Positions 1 through 9,122 of a DNA stretch of 33,157 nt are shown here, piece by piece. Source of the stretch: Paludibacteraceae bacterium (lineage in GTDB: Bacteria; Bacteroidota; Bacteroidia; Bacteroidales; Paludibacteraceae); NCBI GenBank assembly GCA_905234025.1, contig CAJOFT010000006.1, positions 7,747 to 40,903 on the forward strand. Reading direction: 5' to 3'. How positions within the stretch are numbered: the stretch's first letter is position 1; every line of letters begins with the position of its first letter. The notes under the pieces were generated by a model. It saw nothing but the letters and a program-made list of their open reading frames with translations, was not told where the DNA came from and made no database searches. Both the position numbers and the translations under genes were made by a program.

Positions 1-732
1 CCGCTGACAGAAGGTATGCAGCCGTCCAAGTCGCCGTACATTGCAGACCGTGTGACCTATGACAAACCGACCGTACTCTTCTTGCCGAATTCGAACGTGC
101 AGCAGGCAGATTTGTACTTCTACATCAACGGACGTAAGTATGACATTGCATCGGATGTGGTTTCGGATGCCTTTAACCAGTATATGTCTGGTGGCTTTAC
201 CGGTATCGTTATGAACGAGATTCGTGTTAAGCGTTCAATGGCTTACACCGCATATGGCGTTGACCGTACGCCGGCACTGCAGGGCAAGGAATGTTTCTTT
301 ATGGGCTATGTCGGCACACAGTCTGACAAGGTTGCGGATGCAATCAATGTTTATATGGACATCCTAAATGATATGCCGGCTGACTCAACGAACATTGAAG
401 CACTGCGTGCTGCTCTCCGTCAGGCGGCTCAAACGGCGAAGCCCACGATGCGTAACAAGGCTTATACGTTTGCGGCATGGAAACAAGTTGGATACAACGA
501 TGACCCCGCAAAAGTCAATGCTGACAAAATCAATGCCATTACCTTTGACGACATCGAGAAGTTCTATGAGGACAACATCAAGGGCAAACCCGTTACAATT
601 ATCCTCATGGGTGACCCGAAGAAAATCGACCTCAAGGCTATCCAGTCGAAAGTAGGTTGCAAAGTAACCAAACTGTCGTCTGCGAAGATATTCAACTCGT
701 ATGACGAACTCTTTGATGTATTGATGCAATAA
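1..732 (+). CDS. M16 family zinc peptidase, C-terminal part (5' end outside window)
   Basis: The reading frame is open from base 1, so the gene starts upstream and only about 243 C-terminal residues are visible. The segment around NEIRVKRSMAYTAYG, followed by FFMGYVGTQSDKVADAI and a helical stretch, matches the C-terminal (M16_C) half of insulinase/pitrilysin-type peptidases. The HxxEH zinc site of this family lies in the N-terminal half and is not in the window, so I cannot tell whether the protein is catalytically active. In Bacteroidota such proteins are often exported and work on peptides in the periplasm. Era starts 27 bp downstream on the same strand, with no terminator between, so the two are probably co-transcribed. 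Confidence 0.85.
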   Translation, partial: PLTEGMQPSKSPYIADRVTYDKPTVLFLPNSNVQQADLYFYINGRKYDIASDVVSDAFNQYMSGGFTGIVMNEIRVKRSMAYTAYGVDRTPALQGKECFFMGYVGTQSDKVADAINVYMDILNDMPADSTNIEALRAALRQAAQTAKPTMRNKAYTFAAWKQVGYNDDPAKVNADKINAITFDDIEKFYEDNIKGKPVTIILMGDPKKIDLKAIQSKVGCKVTKLSSAKIFNSYDELFDVLMQ

Positions 733-759
733 CGTACGCGGCGTATAGCCCGTAGAACA

Positions 760-1647
760 ATGCACAGAGCAGGATTTGTAAATATTGTCGGCAATCCGAA
801 TGTGGGTAAGTCCACATTGATGAATGCGTTGGTTGGTGAGCGCCTTTCGATTATCACATCGAAGGCGCAAACCACCCGCCATCGCATCATGGGCATTGTC
901 AACGGTGAGGACTTCCAGATTGTGTATTCCGATACGCCTGGTGTGCTCAAACCGAATTACCGCTTGCAGGAGCAGATGTTGGAATTTTCCCGCTCGGCTC
1001 TTGTAGATGCGGATGTGCTGCTCTATGTCACCGATGTGCAGGATACGCCGGACAAGAACGCCGAGTTCCTTGAGAAGGTCAAGCGGATGGCATCTAATAC
1101 GCGCGTGTTCCTTATAATAAACAAGATAGACCTCACAACGCAGGAAACGCTGGAGCAACTTGTCGAATATTGGCGCAAGCAGTTGCCAGAGGCGGAGATA
1201 TTTCCGATTTCGGCGCAGGAGAGGTTCGGCATTGACCAGCTTTTCGATGCAATTAAAGCGGCATTGCCGGAGTGTCCTCCGTTCTTTGACAAAGACCAGT
1301 TGACTGACAAACCTGCACGCTTCTTCGTGGATGAGATTATCCGTGAAAAGATTCTGCTGAACTACGACAAGGAAATACCTTACAGCGTTGAAGTGGAGGT
1401 GGAATCGTTCCATGAGGAAGAGAAACTGATACGAATATCTGCAATAATCTTTGTGGAGCGTGATTCGCAGAAAGGAATCATCATCGGCAAAGCAGGCACG
1501 GCGCTTAAAAGGGTCGGTTCGCAGGCGCGGCACGATATAGAGGCGTTCTTTGGCAAACAGGTCTTTTTGCAACTATTTGTCAAAGTCGATAAAGACTGGC
1601 GTTCTTCCCAATCGCGTCTCCGTCACTACGGCTACGACCTCAAATAA
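760..1647 (+). CDS. era: GTPase Era (ribosome assembly)
   Basis: Era is a GTPase that binds 16S rRNA near its 3' end and helps 30S subunit maturation. The 295-residue length is typical. The GTPase motifs are all visible: G1 GNPNVGKS at residues 11-18, a switch region around QTTRHR, G3 DTPG, G4 NKID and G5 SAQ. The C-terminal KH RNA-binding domain includes GIIIGKAGTALKRVG and ends in LFVKVDKDWR, as in other Era proteins. The start at 760 places G1 at the usual position. The gap to the following M23 peptidase gene is filled by a tandem repeat that begins at the era stop codon. Confidence 0.97.
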   Translation: MHRAGFVNIVGNPNVGKSTLMNALVGERLSIITSKAQTTRHRIMGIVNGEDFQIVYSDTPGVLKPNYRLQEQMLEFSRSALVDADVLLYVTDVQDTPDKNAEFLEKVKRMASNTRVFLIINKIDLTTQETLEQLVEYWRKQLPEAEIFPISAQERFGIDQLFDAIKAALPECPPFFDKDQLTDKPARFFVDEIIREKILLNYDKEIPYSVEVEVESFHEEEKLIRISAIIFVERDSQKGIIIGKAGTALKRVGSQARHDIEAFFGKQVFLQLFVKVDKDWRSSQSRLRHYGYDLK

Positions 1648-1698
1648 ATCGTCCAATCGTAAATAGCCAAATCGTAAATCGTCAAATCGTAAATTACT
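1646..1698 (+). repeat. 15-bp (7+8) tandem array filling the era-M23 gap
   Basis: Three 15-bp units (1654-1668, 1669-1683, 1684-1698), preceded by a half unit (1646-1653), run from the era stop codon to the base before the next ATG. The consensus is AAATCGTAAATCGTC, an alternation of an 8-mer AAATCGTA and a 7-mer AATCGTC. TAA recurs at 1660, 1675 and 1690, each in frame with the era stop at 1645, so era has four in-frame stops in 48 bases. No promoter or hairpin is evident here. Confidence 0.85.
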
Positions 1699-2664
1699 AT
1701 GACCAAGAAATACCACATAAATCCGGAAACCCTCGCCATGGAGCGGGTAGAGCAGGGGTTCTTGTATTGGCTGCGGCGCAGTGGCTGGTATCTGCTTGGT
1801 GGTATCTTCCTCGGTACGATTTTCTTCTTCCTCTTCTTCTTGTTCTTCCCGTCGCCGAAAGAGCGGCAACTGATGCAGCAGAAGCAGAATCTTGAGGCGG
1901 AATTGCAGGTGCTTAACAATCAGGTCGATCAAATGCAACTGGTGCTTACGGACCTTTCCCAGCGTGATGACAATCTCTATCGTGTGTTGTTCGGCGCAGA
2001 GCCTATTCCGTTGGCTGTTCGTTTGGGCGCTTCCCGCAAGATTTCATACTATGAGGAACTGGCACGTATGACCAATTCGCAACTGACTGCTGATTTGGCG
2101 CTCAAGGTTGATTTGCTGGAGAAGGGATTGTATGTACAAGCGAAGTCGTACGAAGACCTTGTGGAAATGGCAAAGACGCAGGAGGTACGAATGGAGAATA
2201 TTCCGGCGATTCAGCCGGTTATGAACAAGGATTTGACACGTGTCGCCAGCGGTTACGGCGTACGTATAGACCCCGTTTACCATGTACGGCGTATGCACAC
2301 TGGTATGGACTTTACCGCGCCCACGGGCACGGATGTTTATGCTACTGGTAATGGTTCTGTATCGTTTGTCGGCTGGAAACAGGGGTACGGAAACACGGTT
2401 ATTGTTAATCACGGCTTTGGATATTCGACGCTGTATGCCCACTTGTATAAATCGTTGGTACGTGTCGGACAGAAAGTTAAACGCGGTGATGTCATTGCGC
2501 TTGTCGGCAATACCGGAAAATCCACCGGACCGCATTTGCACTATGAAGTACGCCTGCAAGACAAGCCCATTGACCCGCGCAACTTCTATTTCTACGATCT
2601 GTCACCAGAGGACTATGATCGTATGATTCAACTTTCCAATAACTTCGGAGAAATGCTGGATTAA
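1699..2664 (+). CDS. Membrane-anchored M23 (LytM) peptidoglycan endopeptidase
   Basis: The 321-residue protein has a short cytoplasmic N-terminus and one very hydrophobic membrane segment (about residues 31-50, Phe-rich). A coiled-coil segment follows (about 56-95). The M23 domain occupies about 185-300. The zinc ligands are visible as H200 and D204 (HTGMD) and H281 (second His of PHLH), with the catalytic-type H248 in YAHL. An intact metal site suggests active cleavage of peptidoglycan cross-bridges, though some family members only activate amidases. The architecture (TM, coiled coil, LytM) is common in Bacteroidota cell-envelope M23 proteins. The gene ends by overlapping 3 bp with the convergent Crp/Fnr gene. 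Confidence 0.93.
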   Translation: MTKKYHINPETLAMERVEQGFLYWLRRSGWYLLGGIFLGTIFFFLFFLFFPSPKERQLMQQKQNLEAELQVLNNQVDQMQLVLTDLSQRDDNLYRVLFGAEPIPLAVRLGASRKISYYEELARMTNSQLTADLALKVDLLEKGLYVQAKSYEDLVEMAKTQEVRMENIPAIQPVMNKDLTRVASGYGVRIDPVYHVRRMHTGMDFTAPTGTDVYATGNGSVSFVGWKQGYGNTVIVNHGFGYSTLYAHLYKSLVRVGQKVKRGDVIALVGNTGKSTGPHLHYEVRLQDKPIDPRNFYFYDLSPEDYDRMIQLSNNFGEMLD

Positions 2665-3386
2665 CCCAGTCGGCTGAGTTTCATCAGCTCGGTTTCGTTT
2701 AGAATCTTGATCTTTCTTCCGTCAACGCTAACCACACCTTCTTGGGCGAATTGGCTCAGTGTTCGGATGGCATTGCTGGTTGTCATGTTGCTCATGCCGG
2801 CAAGGTCTTCACGGCTCATGTACATCGCAATGGTGGCGCCGTCTTCATCAGTTCCGTAATGTTGTTTGAGTGTTAGCAGTGACTCCGCAAGACGTCCGCG
2901 GATGTGTTTCTGTGTCAGGTTTACGGTTTGTGCTTCTTGGTTACCGAGGTCACCTGCCATGCTCTGCATAACTAAAAAACAGAACTGGTTGTTGTTTTTC
3001 AGCAGATAGATGAAACATTCTTTATTGAGCTGATATACGGTGCAGTCTTCAATCGCTTCAGCAGTGGAGTTGTAACCGCCGCCGCCTACTACTGCACGGT
3101 ATGAGAAGAAATCAAATGGTTTGAGCAAACGGATAATCTGCTGGCGTTGTCCTACGCCTTCTTTGTAAATCTTGATTTTGCCGCTGACGAGCATCATCAT
3201 ATGTGTCGGAGTGTTGCCTTCATGATGAATCTCTTCGCCTTTGCGGTAACGACGGACTTCTATTTGCGACATGGCAAACTCCCGCTGGGCATTATCCAAC
3301 ACTGCCCAGATAGGATTTAGTTCCCATAGTTTACCAAGAGGTAAAACGGACTCGGAAAGAACATTTTTAGTAATACTACTTCTCAT
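2661..3386 (-). CDS. Crp/Fnr family transcription regulator
   Basis: The 241-residue protein has an N-terminal cyclic-nucleotide-binding-like beta-roll (about residues 40-150, with the run GEEIHHEGN...LVSGKIKIYKEG). A C-terminal Crp-type helix-turn-helix contains SREDLAGMSNMTTSNAIRTL at about residues 190-210. There is no N-terminal cysteine cluster of the oxygen-sensing FNR kind, so the signal it senses cannot be read from sequence. The start at 3386 fits a promoter at 3405-3436, giving a leader of roughly 15 nt. It lies 73 bp downstream of nadB on the same strand but has this separate promoter. Its targets are unknown. Confidence 0.92.
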   Translation of the reverse strand: MRSSITKNVLSESVLPLGKLWELNPIWAVLDNAQREFAMSQIEVRRYRKGEEIHHEGNTPTHMMMLVSGKIKIYKEGVGQRQQIIRLLKPFDFFSYRAVVGGGGYNSTAEAIEDCTVYQLNKECFIYLLKNNNQFCFLVMQSMAGDLGNQEAQTVNLTQKHIRGRLAESLLTLKQHYGTDEDGATIAMYMSREDLAGMSNMTTSNAIRTLSQFAQEGVVSVDGRKIKILNETELMKLSRLG

Positions 3387-3404
3387 ATCAGACTAATTCC
3401 GCCG

Positions 3405-3436
3405 CAAAGGTACTACTTTATTCTCATATACGCAAA
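3405..3436 (-). promoter_or_regulatory. Bacteroidota promoter of the Crp/Fnr gene
   Basis: Read on the minus strand, the -33 element TTTG (3433-3436) and the -7 element TACCTTTG (3405-3412) are separated by 20 bp, matching the known primary sigma factor consensus of this phylum. Confidence 0.85.
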
Positions 3437-3459
3437 TTTATTTTCCTTTTTTCGCAAAT

Positions 3460-5061
3460 TTACCACACTTCTTGCGTATTAAGGCTCGGATCTTTGGGAT
3501 AATCGATGTTGAAATGCAGTCCTCTGGACTCTTTTCGTTCAAGAGCCTGACGGGTAATCAGGTAACCTACATTGATCATGTTGCGCAGTTCGCAGATGGC
3601 ACGGTCGGCTTTGACACGCTTGAAGAGATCTTCGGTTTCGTTGTACAGAATATCTAATCGTTCCAAAGCGCGGCGCAGACGGAGGTCGCTACGGACGATG
3701 CCGACGTAAGTGGACATGATTTGCCCGACTTCCTTCATGTCCTGTGAAATCAGCACTTTTTCTTCGTTGGTCATCGTGCCTTCGTCGTTCCACTCGGGAA
3801 CGCGGGTGTTGAAGTCATAGTTATCAATCACTTTCAGGGCATGTTTGGCGGCTGCATCGGCATATACGACGGCTTCTATCAGAGAGTTGGACGCCAAACG
3901 GTTGCCGCCGTGCAGACCTGTGCAGGAGCATTCGCCAACGGCATACAGCCTTCGGATGGACGATTCTGCATCAAGATTGACCTTGATACCGCCGCACATA
4001 TAATGGGCGCAGGGAGCAACGGGGATATATTCTTTGGTGATGTCAATGCCTATACTCAGGCACTTGGCATAGATATTCGGAAAGTGGTGTTTAGTCTGTT
4101 CGGGGTCTTTGTGCGTCACGTCGAGACATACGTGGTCAAGACCGTGAATCTTCATTTCGTTGTCAATGGCGCGTGCAACGATATCACGCGGCGCAAGTGA
4201 GAGACGCGGGTCGTATTTCTGCATGAACTCTTCGCCGTTCGGTAACCGCAGAATTCCGCCATAACCGCGCATGGCTTCTGTGATGAGGTAGGCAGGGTGG
4301 GTTTCTCCGATATGGAACAATGCGGTCGGATGGAACTGGACAAACTCCATGTCTTTGATGACGCCTTTGGCGCGATACACCATTGCTATGCCGTCTCCGG
4401 TAGCAATGTTCGGGTTGGTGGTCGTGGCATAGATAGCGCCTGTTCCGCCCGTTGCCATCAGGGTCACACGGCTCAGATAAGTGTCGATTTTGCCTGTCTC
4501 CGGATTGAGAATATATGCGCCGTAACATTCAATATCCGGTGAGTGGCGTGTGACACGTACACCGGTGTGATGCTGGGTGATTATTTCTACGGCAAAGTGG
4601 TTCTCAAGCACTTCGATATAGGGATTGTTTCGTACGGCAGCCATCAATCCGCGTTGAATTTCGGCGCCTGTGTCGTCGGCGTGGTGAAGGATACGGAACT
4701 CGGAATGTCCGCCCTCACGGTGCAAGTCGAAGGTTCCGTCAGTGTTCTTGTCGAAGTTTACGCCCCATTCCAACAACTCCTGAATGCCTTTAGGAGCATT
4801 ACGTACAACTTGTTCCACGGCAGCACGGTCGGATAGCCAGTCGCCTGCTACCATTGTGTCATGGATGTGTTTGTCGAAATCGTCAACTAACAGGTTCGTA
4901 ACGGACGCGATACCGCCTTGTGCTTTGGCGGTATTTGCTTCGTCAAGGGTAGTCTTGCAGCACAATGCGATTTTGTACTTCTGGGTGCGCGCAATCTTCA
5001 GCGCAAAACTCATTCCGGCAACACCGCCGCCGATGATGAGAATGTCGTATTTCTTTACCAT
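3460..5061 (-). CDS. nadB: L-aspartate oxidase (quinolinate synthesis)
   Basis: NadB oxidises L-aspartate to iminoaspartate, the first step of de novo NAD synthesis. In anaerobes fumarate can serve as electron acceptor. The 533-residue protein starts with the FAD-binding motif IIGGGVAGMSFALKIA. It then shows the family signatures AQGGIASVTNL, HREGGHSEFRILHH, EFVQFHPTALF and LHGGNRLASNSLIEAVV. The specific set, with HREGGHS and CGGI preceding the GECSCTGLHGGNR block, separates it from succinate dehydrogenase flavoproteins. nadA and nadC are not in the window. It lies 22 bp downstream of the BspA-like gene on the same strand with no recognisable promoter of its own in that gap, so it may be read from that gene's promoter. 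Confidence 0.96.
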   Translation of the reverse strand: MVKKYDILIIGGGVAGMSFALKIARTQKYKIALCCKTTLDEANTAKAQGGIASVTNLLVDDFDKHIHDTMVAGDWLSDRAAVEQVVRNAPKGIQELLEWGVNFDKNTDGTFDLHREGGHSEFRILHHADDTGAEIQRGLMAAVRNNPYIEVLENHFAVEIITQHHTGVRVTRHSPDIECYGAYILNPETGKIDTYLSRVTLMATGGTGAIYATTTNPNIATGDGIAMVYRAKGVIKDMEFVQFHPTALFHIGETHPAYLITEAMRGYGGILRLPNGEEFMQKYDPRLSLAPRDIVARAIDNEMKIHGLDHVCLDVTHKDPEQTKHHFPNIYAKCLSIGIDITKEYIPVAPCAHYMCGGIKVNLDAESSIRRLYAVGECSCTGLHGGNRLASNSLIEAVVYADAAAKHALKVIDNYDFNTRVPEWNDEGTMTNEEKVLISQDMKEVGQIMSTYVGIVRSDLRLRRALERLDILYNETEDLFKRVKADRAICELRNMINVGYLITRQALERKESRGLHFNIDYPKDPSLNTQEVW

Positions 5062-5083
5062 TATTATGGATGATTATATGTTT

Positions 5084-6856
5084 CTATTTACAGCCTTTGA
5101 AGGCGTTTTTGCCGATTTCTATGTCTTTGGCAAACAGGGGTGTTACAAGCGATATACAATCCCGGAAAGCATTCGGACCGATCTTCTGCAAACGTGGCGG
5201 ATAGCCTACACGTTTGAGGTTCTTGCAGCCGTTGAAGGCGTCTTCTCCGATTACAAGCACACTGTCCGGTATATCAATCTCTTTGAGTTGGCGGCACTGA
5301 TAGAACGTCCCCGCCTCTATATCTTTAAGGTGTGACTTTTGTGTCGTTTGCACCTTTGTCAGACTGATGCACATGGAGAACGCTCCTGACCCGAGTGTGG
5401 ACACATTGTCCGGCAACTGTATCTCAAAGAGTTTTTTGCACTCCATAAATGCCTCGTCCTCAATCCGGCGCAGGTTGTCAGGCAATAGAATGGCATATAG
5501 CTCCTGACAGTTGGCAAATGCGTTTTTGCCGATGCGGTATAAACTCTTTGGCAGGCTGACGCGCTCCAGACTGATGCAGTTCTTGAAGGTCTCGTCATCA
5601 ATGGCATACAGTCCTTCCGGCAGCACTGCATCTGTCAGATGCGCACAGTCCGAATAGGCAGCTTTCTTGATGATGGTCACAAGCCCGGGTATATTCACTT
5701 TGCGGAAACGGCTGCAACCGGCGAACGCTTTTTCGCCGATTTGTTGGAGTGTATTGGGCAGTTGGATGTCCTCAAGGTTGGAACAGCCTGCAAACGCGCC
5801 GTCACTGATGATTTCCGTCTCTTTGGGCAGCGTAATGTTGGAGAGACTGCTGCACAGGAAGAAGCACGCCGTAGGTATGCCTTTCAGTTGGTCGGAAAGC
5901 ACTTGTTGCTTGAGATTCCGGCACATGTAGAACGCACCTGTTCCGAGATATTCCAATTCTTTCGGAAGCGTGGCATTTTTCAGCTGCTCACATTCCGCAA
6001 AGGCAAATTGCTCCACGCGGGTCACGCTTGCCGGAATAGTAACCTCCGTGAGCGCGCCGCATTTGTGGAAACAGGCTGCCGGGATGGTCTTTACGCCATT
6101 GGGAATAGTTAATGTTTTGATTTGTTTGGCGTCTTTGAACGCACCTGCAGCCAACAGTCGGGTAGGGATTTTGTCCTTGAATACGAATTTTGCGGCAGCG
6201 TCTTTGTTGACGGCAATCAGACATCCGTCGATATATAGTGCGCCTTTCTTCCATTTTTTCTCGTTCAGCCATATTCCCGAACCAACAAACACGTCTTGCC
6301 CGATCCATTCCACAGAGGCTGGTATAACTACTTTGGCAAGGTTCTTGCAGTCGCGGAATAGGTCGTTGTCAAGGCGCGTGATAGTGACTGGCAGTTCCAC
6401 GCGCGTCAGCACTTTGTTTCCTTGAAAAGCACCGGCAGCAATCAGCCGTGTACTTTCCGGCACGACATATTTGGGCTTGATGGTCTTGTCAGTGGCAATA
6501 AGACAGCTGTCAATGAACAGCACGCCGTCTTTCCAGTTCTCTTTGTTGAGCCAGATTCCTGTTCCTTCAAACGCATTACGGCTCAAATATTTCAAATCGG
6601 CTGGAAACACAATTTCCGTCAGGTTCTTGCAGCCCTTGAAGGCGTTCTCGGCAATGCCGGTGACGCGGTAAGTATGTTGTCCGACAACGATCTCATCCGG
6701 TAACCGCAGTTTCCCCTCAACCTTTTTGTTCTCTGCCACTTCTGCGGTTTTCTGTATTGCGTCAATGGTATAAGCCAAGTCATTATACATCGCTTGTTCG
6801 GCGAAGCAGAGCGTGAGGCACAAACTGCCTATAATTAAACTTAAAATCCGTTTCAT
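5084..6856 (-). CDS. BspA-like leucine-rich-repeat surface protein
   Basis: Starting at ATG 6856 the protein has 590 residues, opening with a signal peptide (MKRILSLIIGSLCLTLCFA). The rest consists of LRR_5/BspA-type repeats of about 23 residues, with the pattern I-P-x-x-x-x-x-I-G-x-x-A-F-x-x-C-x-x-L. The frame stays open to a GTG at 6880, but the predicted transcript starts only a few bases before that codon, so 6856 is the better start. Such proteins are surface or secreted binding proteins in Bacteroidota; no ligand can be inferred. It stops abruptly inside a repeat (NAFKGCK) and lacks the C-terminal motif found in the other large secreted proteins here. Confidence 0.9.
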   Translation of the reverse strand: MKRILSLIIGSLCLTLCFAEQAMYNDLAYTIDAIQKTAEVAENKKVEGKLRLPDEIVVGQHTYRVTGIAENAFKGCKNLTEIVFPADLKYLSRNAFEGTGIWLNKENWKDGVLFIDSCLIATDKTIKPKYVVPESTRLIAAGAFQGNKVLTRVELPVTITRLDNDLFRDCKNLAKVVIPASVEWIGQDVFVGSGIWLNEKKWKKGALYIDGCLIAVNKDAAAKFVFKDKIPTRLLAAGAFKDAKQIKTLTIPNGVKTIPAACFHKCGALTEVTIPASVTRVEQFAFAECEQLKNATLPKELEYLGTGAFYMCRNLKQQVLSDQLKGIPTACFFLCSSLSNITLPKETEIISDGAFAGCSNLEDIQLPNTLQQIGEKAFAGCSRFRKVNIPGLVTIIKKAAYSDCAHLTDAVLPEGLYAIDDETFKNCISLERVSLPKSLYRIGKNAFANCQELYAILLPDNLRRIEDEAFMECKKLFEIQLPDNVSTLGSGAFSMCISLTKVQTTQKSHLKDIEAGTFYQCRQLKEIDIPDSVLVIGEDAFNGCKNLKRVGYPPRLQKIGPNAFRDCISLVTPLFAKDIEIGKNAFKGCK

Positions 6857-6890
6857 GGTCGTATCTTTATTGAGAATCACATTTGGGCGG

Positions 6891-6922
6891 CAAAGATACT
6901 ACATTTTTTCCAAACCTGCAAA
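6891..6922 (-). promoter_or_regulatory. Promoter of the BspA-like gene
   Basis: On the minus strand TTTG (6919-6922), 20 bp, TATCTTTG (6891-6898). Transcription should begin near 6885, which supports ATG 6856 as the translation start. Confidence 0.85.
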
Positions 6923-6986
6923 ACCTCGTGATATTTTTTGTCATTTTTTGTACAAATCCTTTTTTTATGAAAAAATGCAGATAAAT

Positions 6987-7018
6987 TTGCATATGTCAGA
7001 ATAATTCCGTACCTTTGC
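6987..7018 (+). promoter_or_regulatory. Promoter of the 7075 secreted-protein gene
   Basis: TTTG (6987-6990), 20 bp, TACCTTTG (7011-7018). It is divergent from the BspA-like promoter; the -33 elements lie about 65 bp apart, so one bound regulator could affect both. The leader to the ATG is about 50 nt and AT-rich. Confidence 0.87.
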
Positions 7019-7074
7019 CGCCAAATTCGCGATAATGTTTATATAATAACATAATTATTTACAACTAAAACAAA

Positions 7075-9099
7075 ATGGGTATGAAAAAAACATTTGCTAT
7101 TTTTGCCGTTTTGGCATTGGTTCTCGCTCCTGTGATGGCGCAGGATGCAGAAGAGACATTCCCGAATCAGGTTGCTTTTGAATATGGCTACTTGGTTAAT
7201 GGTCATCAGCTTTCAACCGTTACGACTGGCATGGCAAAGCAAATTGTTGCCATCGAAAGCCAGATTAACGACAGTGTAGTCTTCACTATGCGTCGCTGGT
7301 ATAGTAAAGACTGGGGAAAAACCGGTTCTGGTTATGATACAATCGCTCGTTACATCTATAAGGGCAAACAAGCCGTTTTGGTGGAGGACAAGCGTCTCGA
7401 AGCCGAGTACAAGGACAGCCTCTGGAATGTGCAATGGACGCAGACCGCACTCTCTAAGACGGACACGGTGAAGGAGTTCACGTTCAACTACAGCGGCAGC
7501 AAATATCTCAAGTTTTACGGACAAACTGACACGGCGTACACCGCCTATGCAGGTCGTCCCTACAGAATCAAAACGGTTGATAACCCGCTCCAACTGCCCC
7601 TGAATTACACCTCATCTAATCCGGACGTGGCTACTGTCAATGCCGCAAACGGTTTTATTACTGTTGTGGACAAGGGCGAAACAATCATCAAAGCCAAATT
7701 CCCTGGTGATGAGAACATCATAGCCGACTCCGCTGAGTGGAAACTCGTAGTAAAGGAAGGCGATCATTTCGATTTGCAGATTATGGCGTTGGAGCAGACG
7801 GAGCATAAGTCGGGTTCGGGCTCAACGTATATGGCGTTCGATATGGTTAAGGTTACTGAAGCTAACTGCAACGATATTCTTGGTGACGGCAAACTATCCT
7901 TTGATATTAAAACTCGTACACTCACCATGAATAACTTCCAGAAACTGTTTACCGATAAGGAAGATGATTCGATGGGGTGGATGGATTGGCTGGATTACAG
8001 CAGCGGCCCGCTGCCACTGACTATTAAGGTGGTCGGCAACTGCTTTGTAAGACATAATTCCGCCGGTATGTTCTGTGATTGGGATATGATTATCACTGGT
8101 GACGGAAACGACAAGAGCCGTCTCACGATGGAAGGACGTTTCCCGCAGTTCAGTGCAGGTAACAATCTCACTATTGACGGCTGTCAGGTGCATGCACTTG
8201 AATCCACGCCACACCCGCTGTTGATATGCAACGTTCTCCGGGTAGAAGACAACAGTTACTTTGAGGCGCATATGAATATTGAGGTCGCTCCGGGCGAAGA
8301 CCCGACGGAATATGGCGCAGCGGTCGGACAGGTTGAAGATGTGGAATTTGGTGAACACATCATCATGTACAGCAAGGATGTCCATATCAAGGACGGTATT
8401 TTCGTGGATGGAAACGACCATATCGCTCTCCGTGTAGAGATTGGACCGAAAGTGGAAGACGTGATTGCCGGAGATGTCAATTTCTCGGCGGTTGAGCTCA
8501 CTGACGACCCGACAGGAACGCAACAGGACGGTATCCTTTACACTCTTACCGTAGAGGACGGCGTAAACAAATCCGAGGGTTGCCTTGTTATCACTTCCCA
8601 TATGGACTTAGAGCAGATGGACAATATTGTGGATGTACTCACCCCGGGTTCCGCTGCATTTGCAGAGAACTTCCACGGACTGACCATTCTCTTGCCCGTG
8701 GGCAAAGGCAATATTAACATTAGTATGCAGACTACCAGCATTTATCATCTGGCAGTACAGATAGGTAAGAACCAACCTTCTGTAATTCAGCAGAAAACAA
8801 AGACTACTGTGCAGATTCCGTTTGATTGCAAGATTGCAACCTATGCGTATATTTTCGCTATTATTCCGAAAACTCCATCTGTAATCCGCCGTTTCAATCT
8901 CACTACGGAAGATCCGCTTGACTGTGTGAAATTGTATTCGCTCAGCCTGACGGACGAAGGCGGATCCGGTGGCGGAGAGGAAGCTATTGACAACATCAAC
9001 GCTCAAAACGTTTCTGTAATGAAAGTGCTTGTCAACGGACAACTCATAATCTTCCATGATGGCAACGCCTATAATATAACTGGCGCAAGAATTCAGTAA
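7075..9099 (+). CDS. Large secreted protein with Ig-like (Big_2) domain and C-terminal sorting-like motif
   Basis: The product has 674 residues from ATG 7075; ATG 7081 (MKKTFAIFAVLALVLAPVMAQ) is an equally good start for the signal peptide. Residues around 180-225 (SSNPDVATVNAANGFITVVD then GETIIKAKFPG) match a bacterial Ig-like Big_2 fold. The middle (about 240-600) looks beta-rich, with solenoid-like lines such as LTIDGCQVHALES, but I do not recognise a family. A Gly/Ser-rich linker near 650 precedes the final motif KVLVNGQLIIFHDG...YNITGARIQ. This is shared with the two nucleases at the far end of the window and is likely a type IX secretion or anchoring signal (inference). The function is unknown; surface adhesion or binding is possible. 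Confidence 0.8.
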   Translation: MGMKKTFAIFAVLALVLAPVMAQDAEETFPNQVAFEYGYLVNGHQLSTVTTGMAKQIVAIESQINDSVVFTMRRWYSKDWGKTGSGYDTIARYIYKGKQAVLVEDKRLEAEYKDSLWNVQWTQTALSKTDTVKEFTFNYSGSKYLKFYGQTDTAYTAYAGRPYRIKTVDNPLQLPLNYTSSNPDVATVNAANGFITVVDKGETIIKAKFPGDENIIADSAEWKLVVKEGDHFDLQIMALEQTEHKSGSGSTYMAFDMVKVTEANCNDILGDGKLSFDIKTRTLTMNNFQKLFTDKEDDSMGWMDWLDYSSGPLPLTIKVVGNCFVRHNSAGMFCDWDMIITGDGNDKSRLTMEGRFPQFSAGNNLTIDGCQVHALESTPHPLLICNVLRVEDNSYFEAHMNIEVAPGEDPTEYGAAVGQVEDVEFGEHIIMYSKDVHIKDGIFVDGNDHIALRVEIGPKVEDVIAGDVNFSAVELTDDPTGTQQDGILYTLTVEDGVNKSEGCLVITSHMDLEQMDNIVDVLTPGSAAFAENFHGLTILLPVGKGNINISMQTTSIYHLAVQIGKNQPSVIQQKTKTTVQIPFDCKIATYAYIFAIIPKTPSVIRRFNLTTEDPLDCVKLYSLSLTDEGGSGGGEEAIDNINAQNVSVMKVLVNGQLIIFHDGNAYNITGARIQ

Positions 9100-9122
9100 A
9101 AACAGATATAAAAAACAACATT

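Noticed and set aside
385-1572. 395-codon frame antisense to era
   Set aside because: It lies opposite the well-supported M16 and Era coding sequence and has a composition typical of an antisense shadow.
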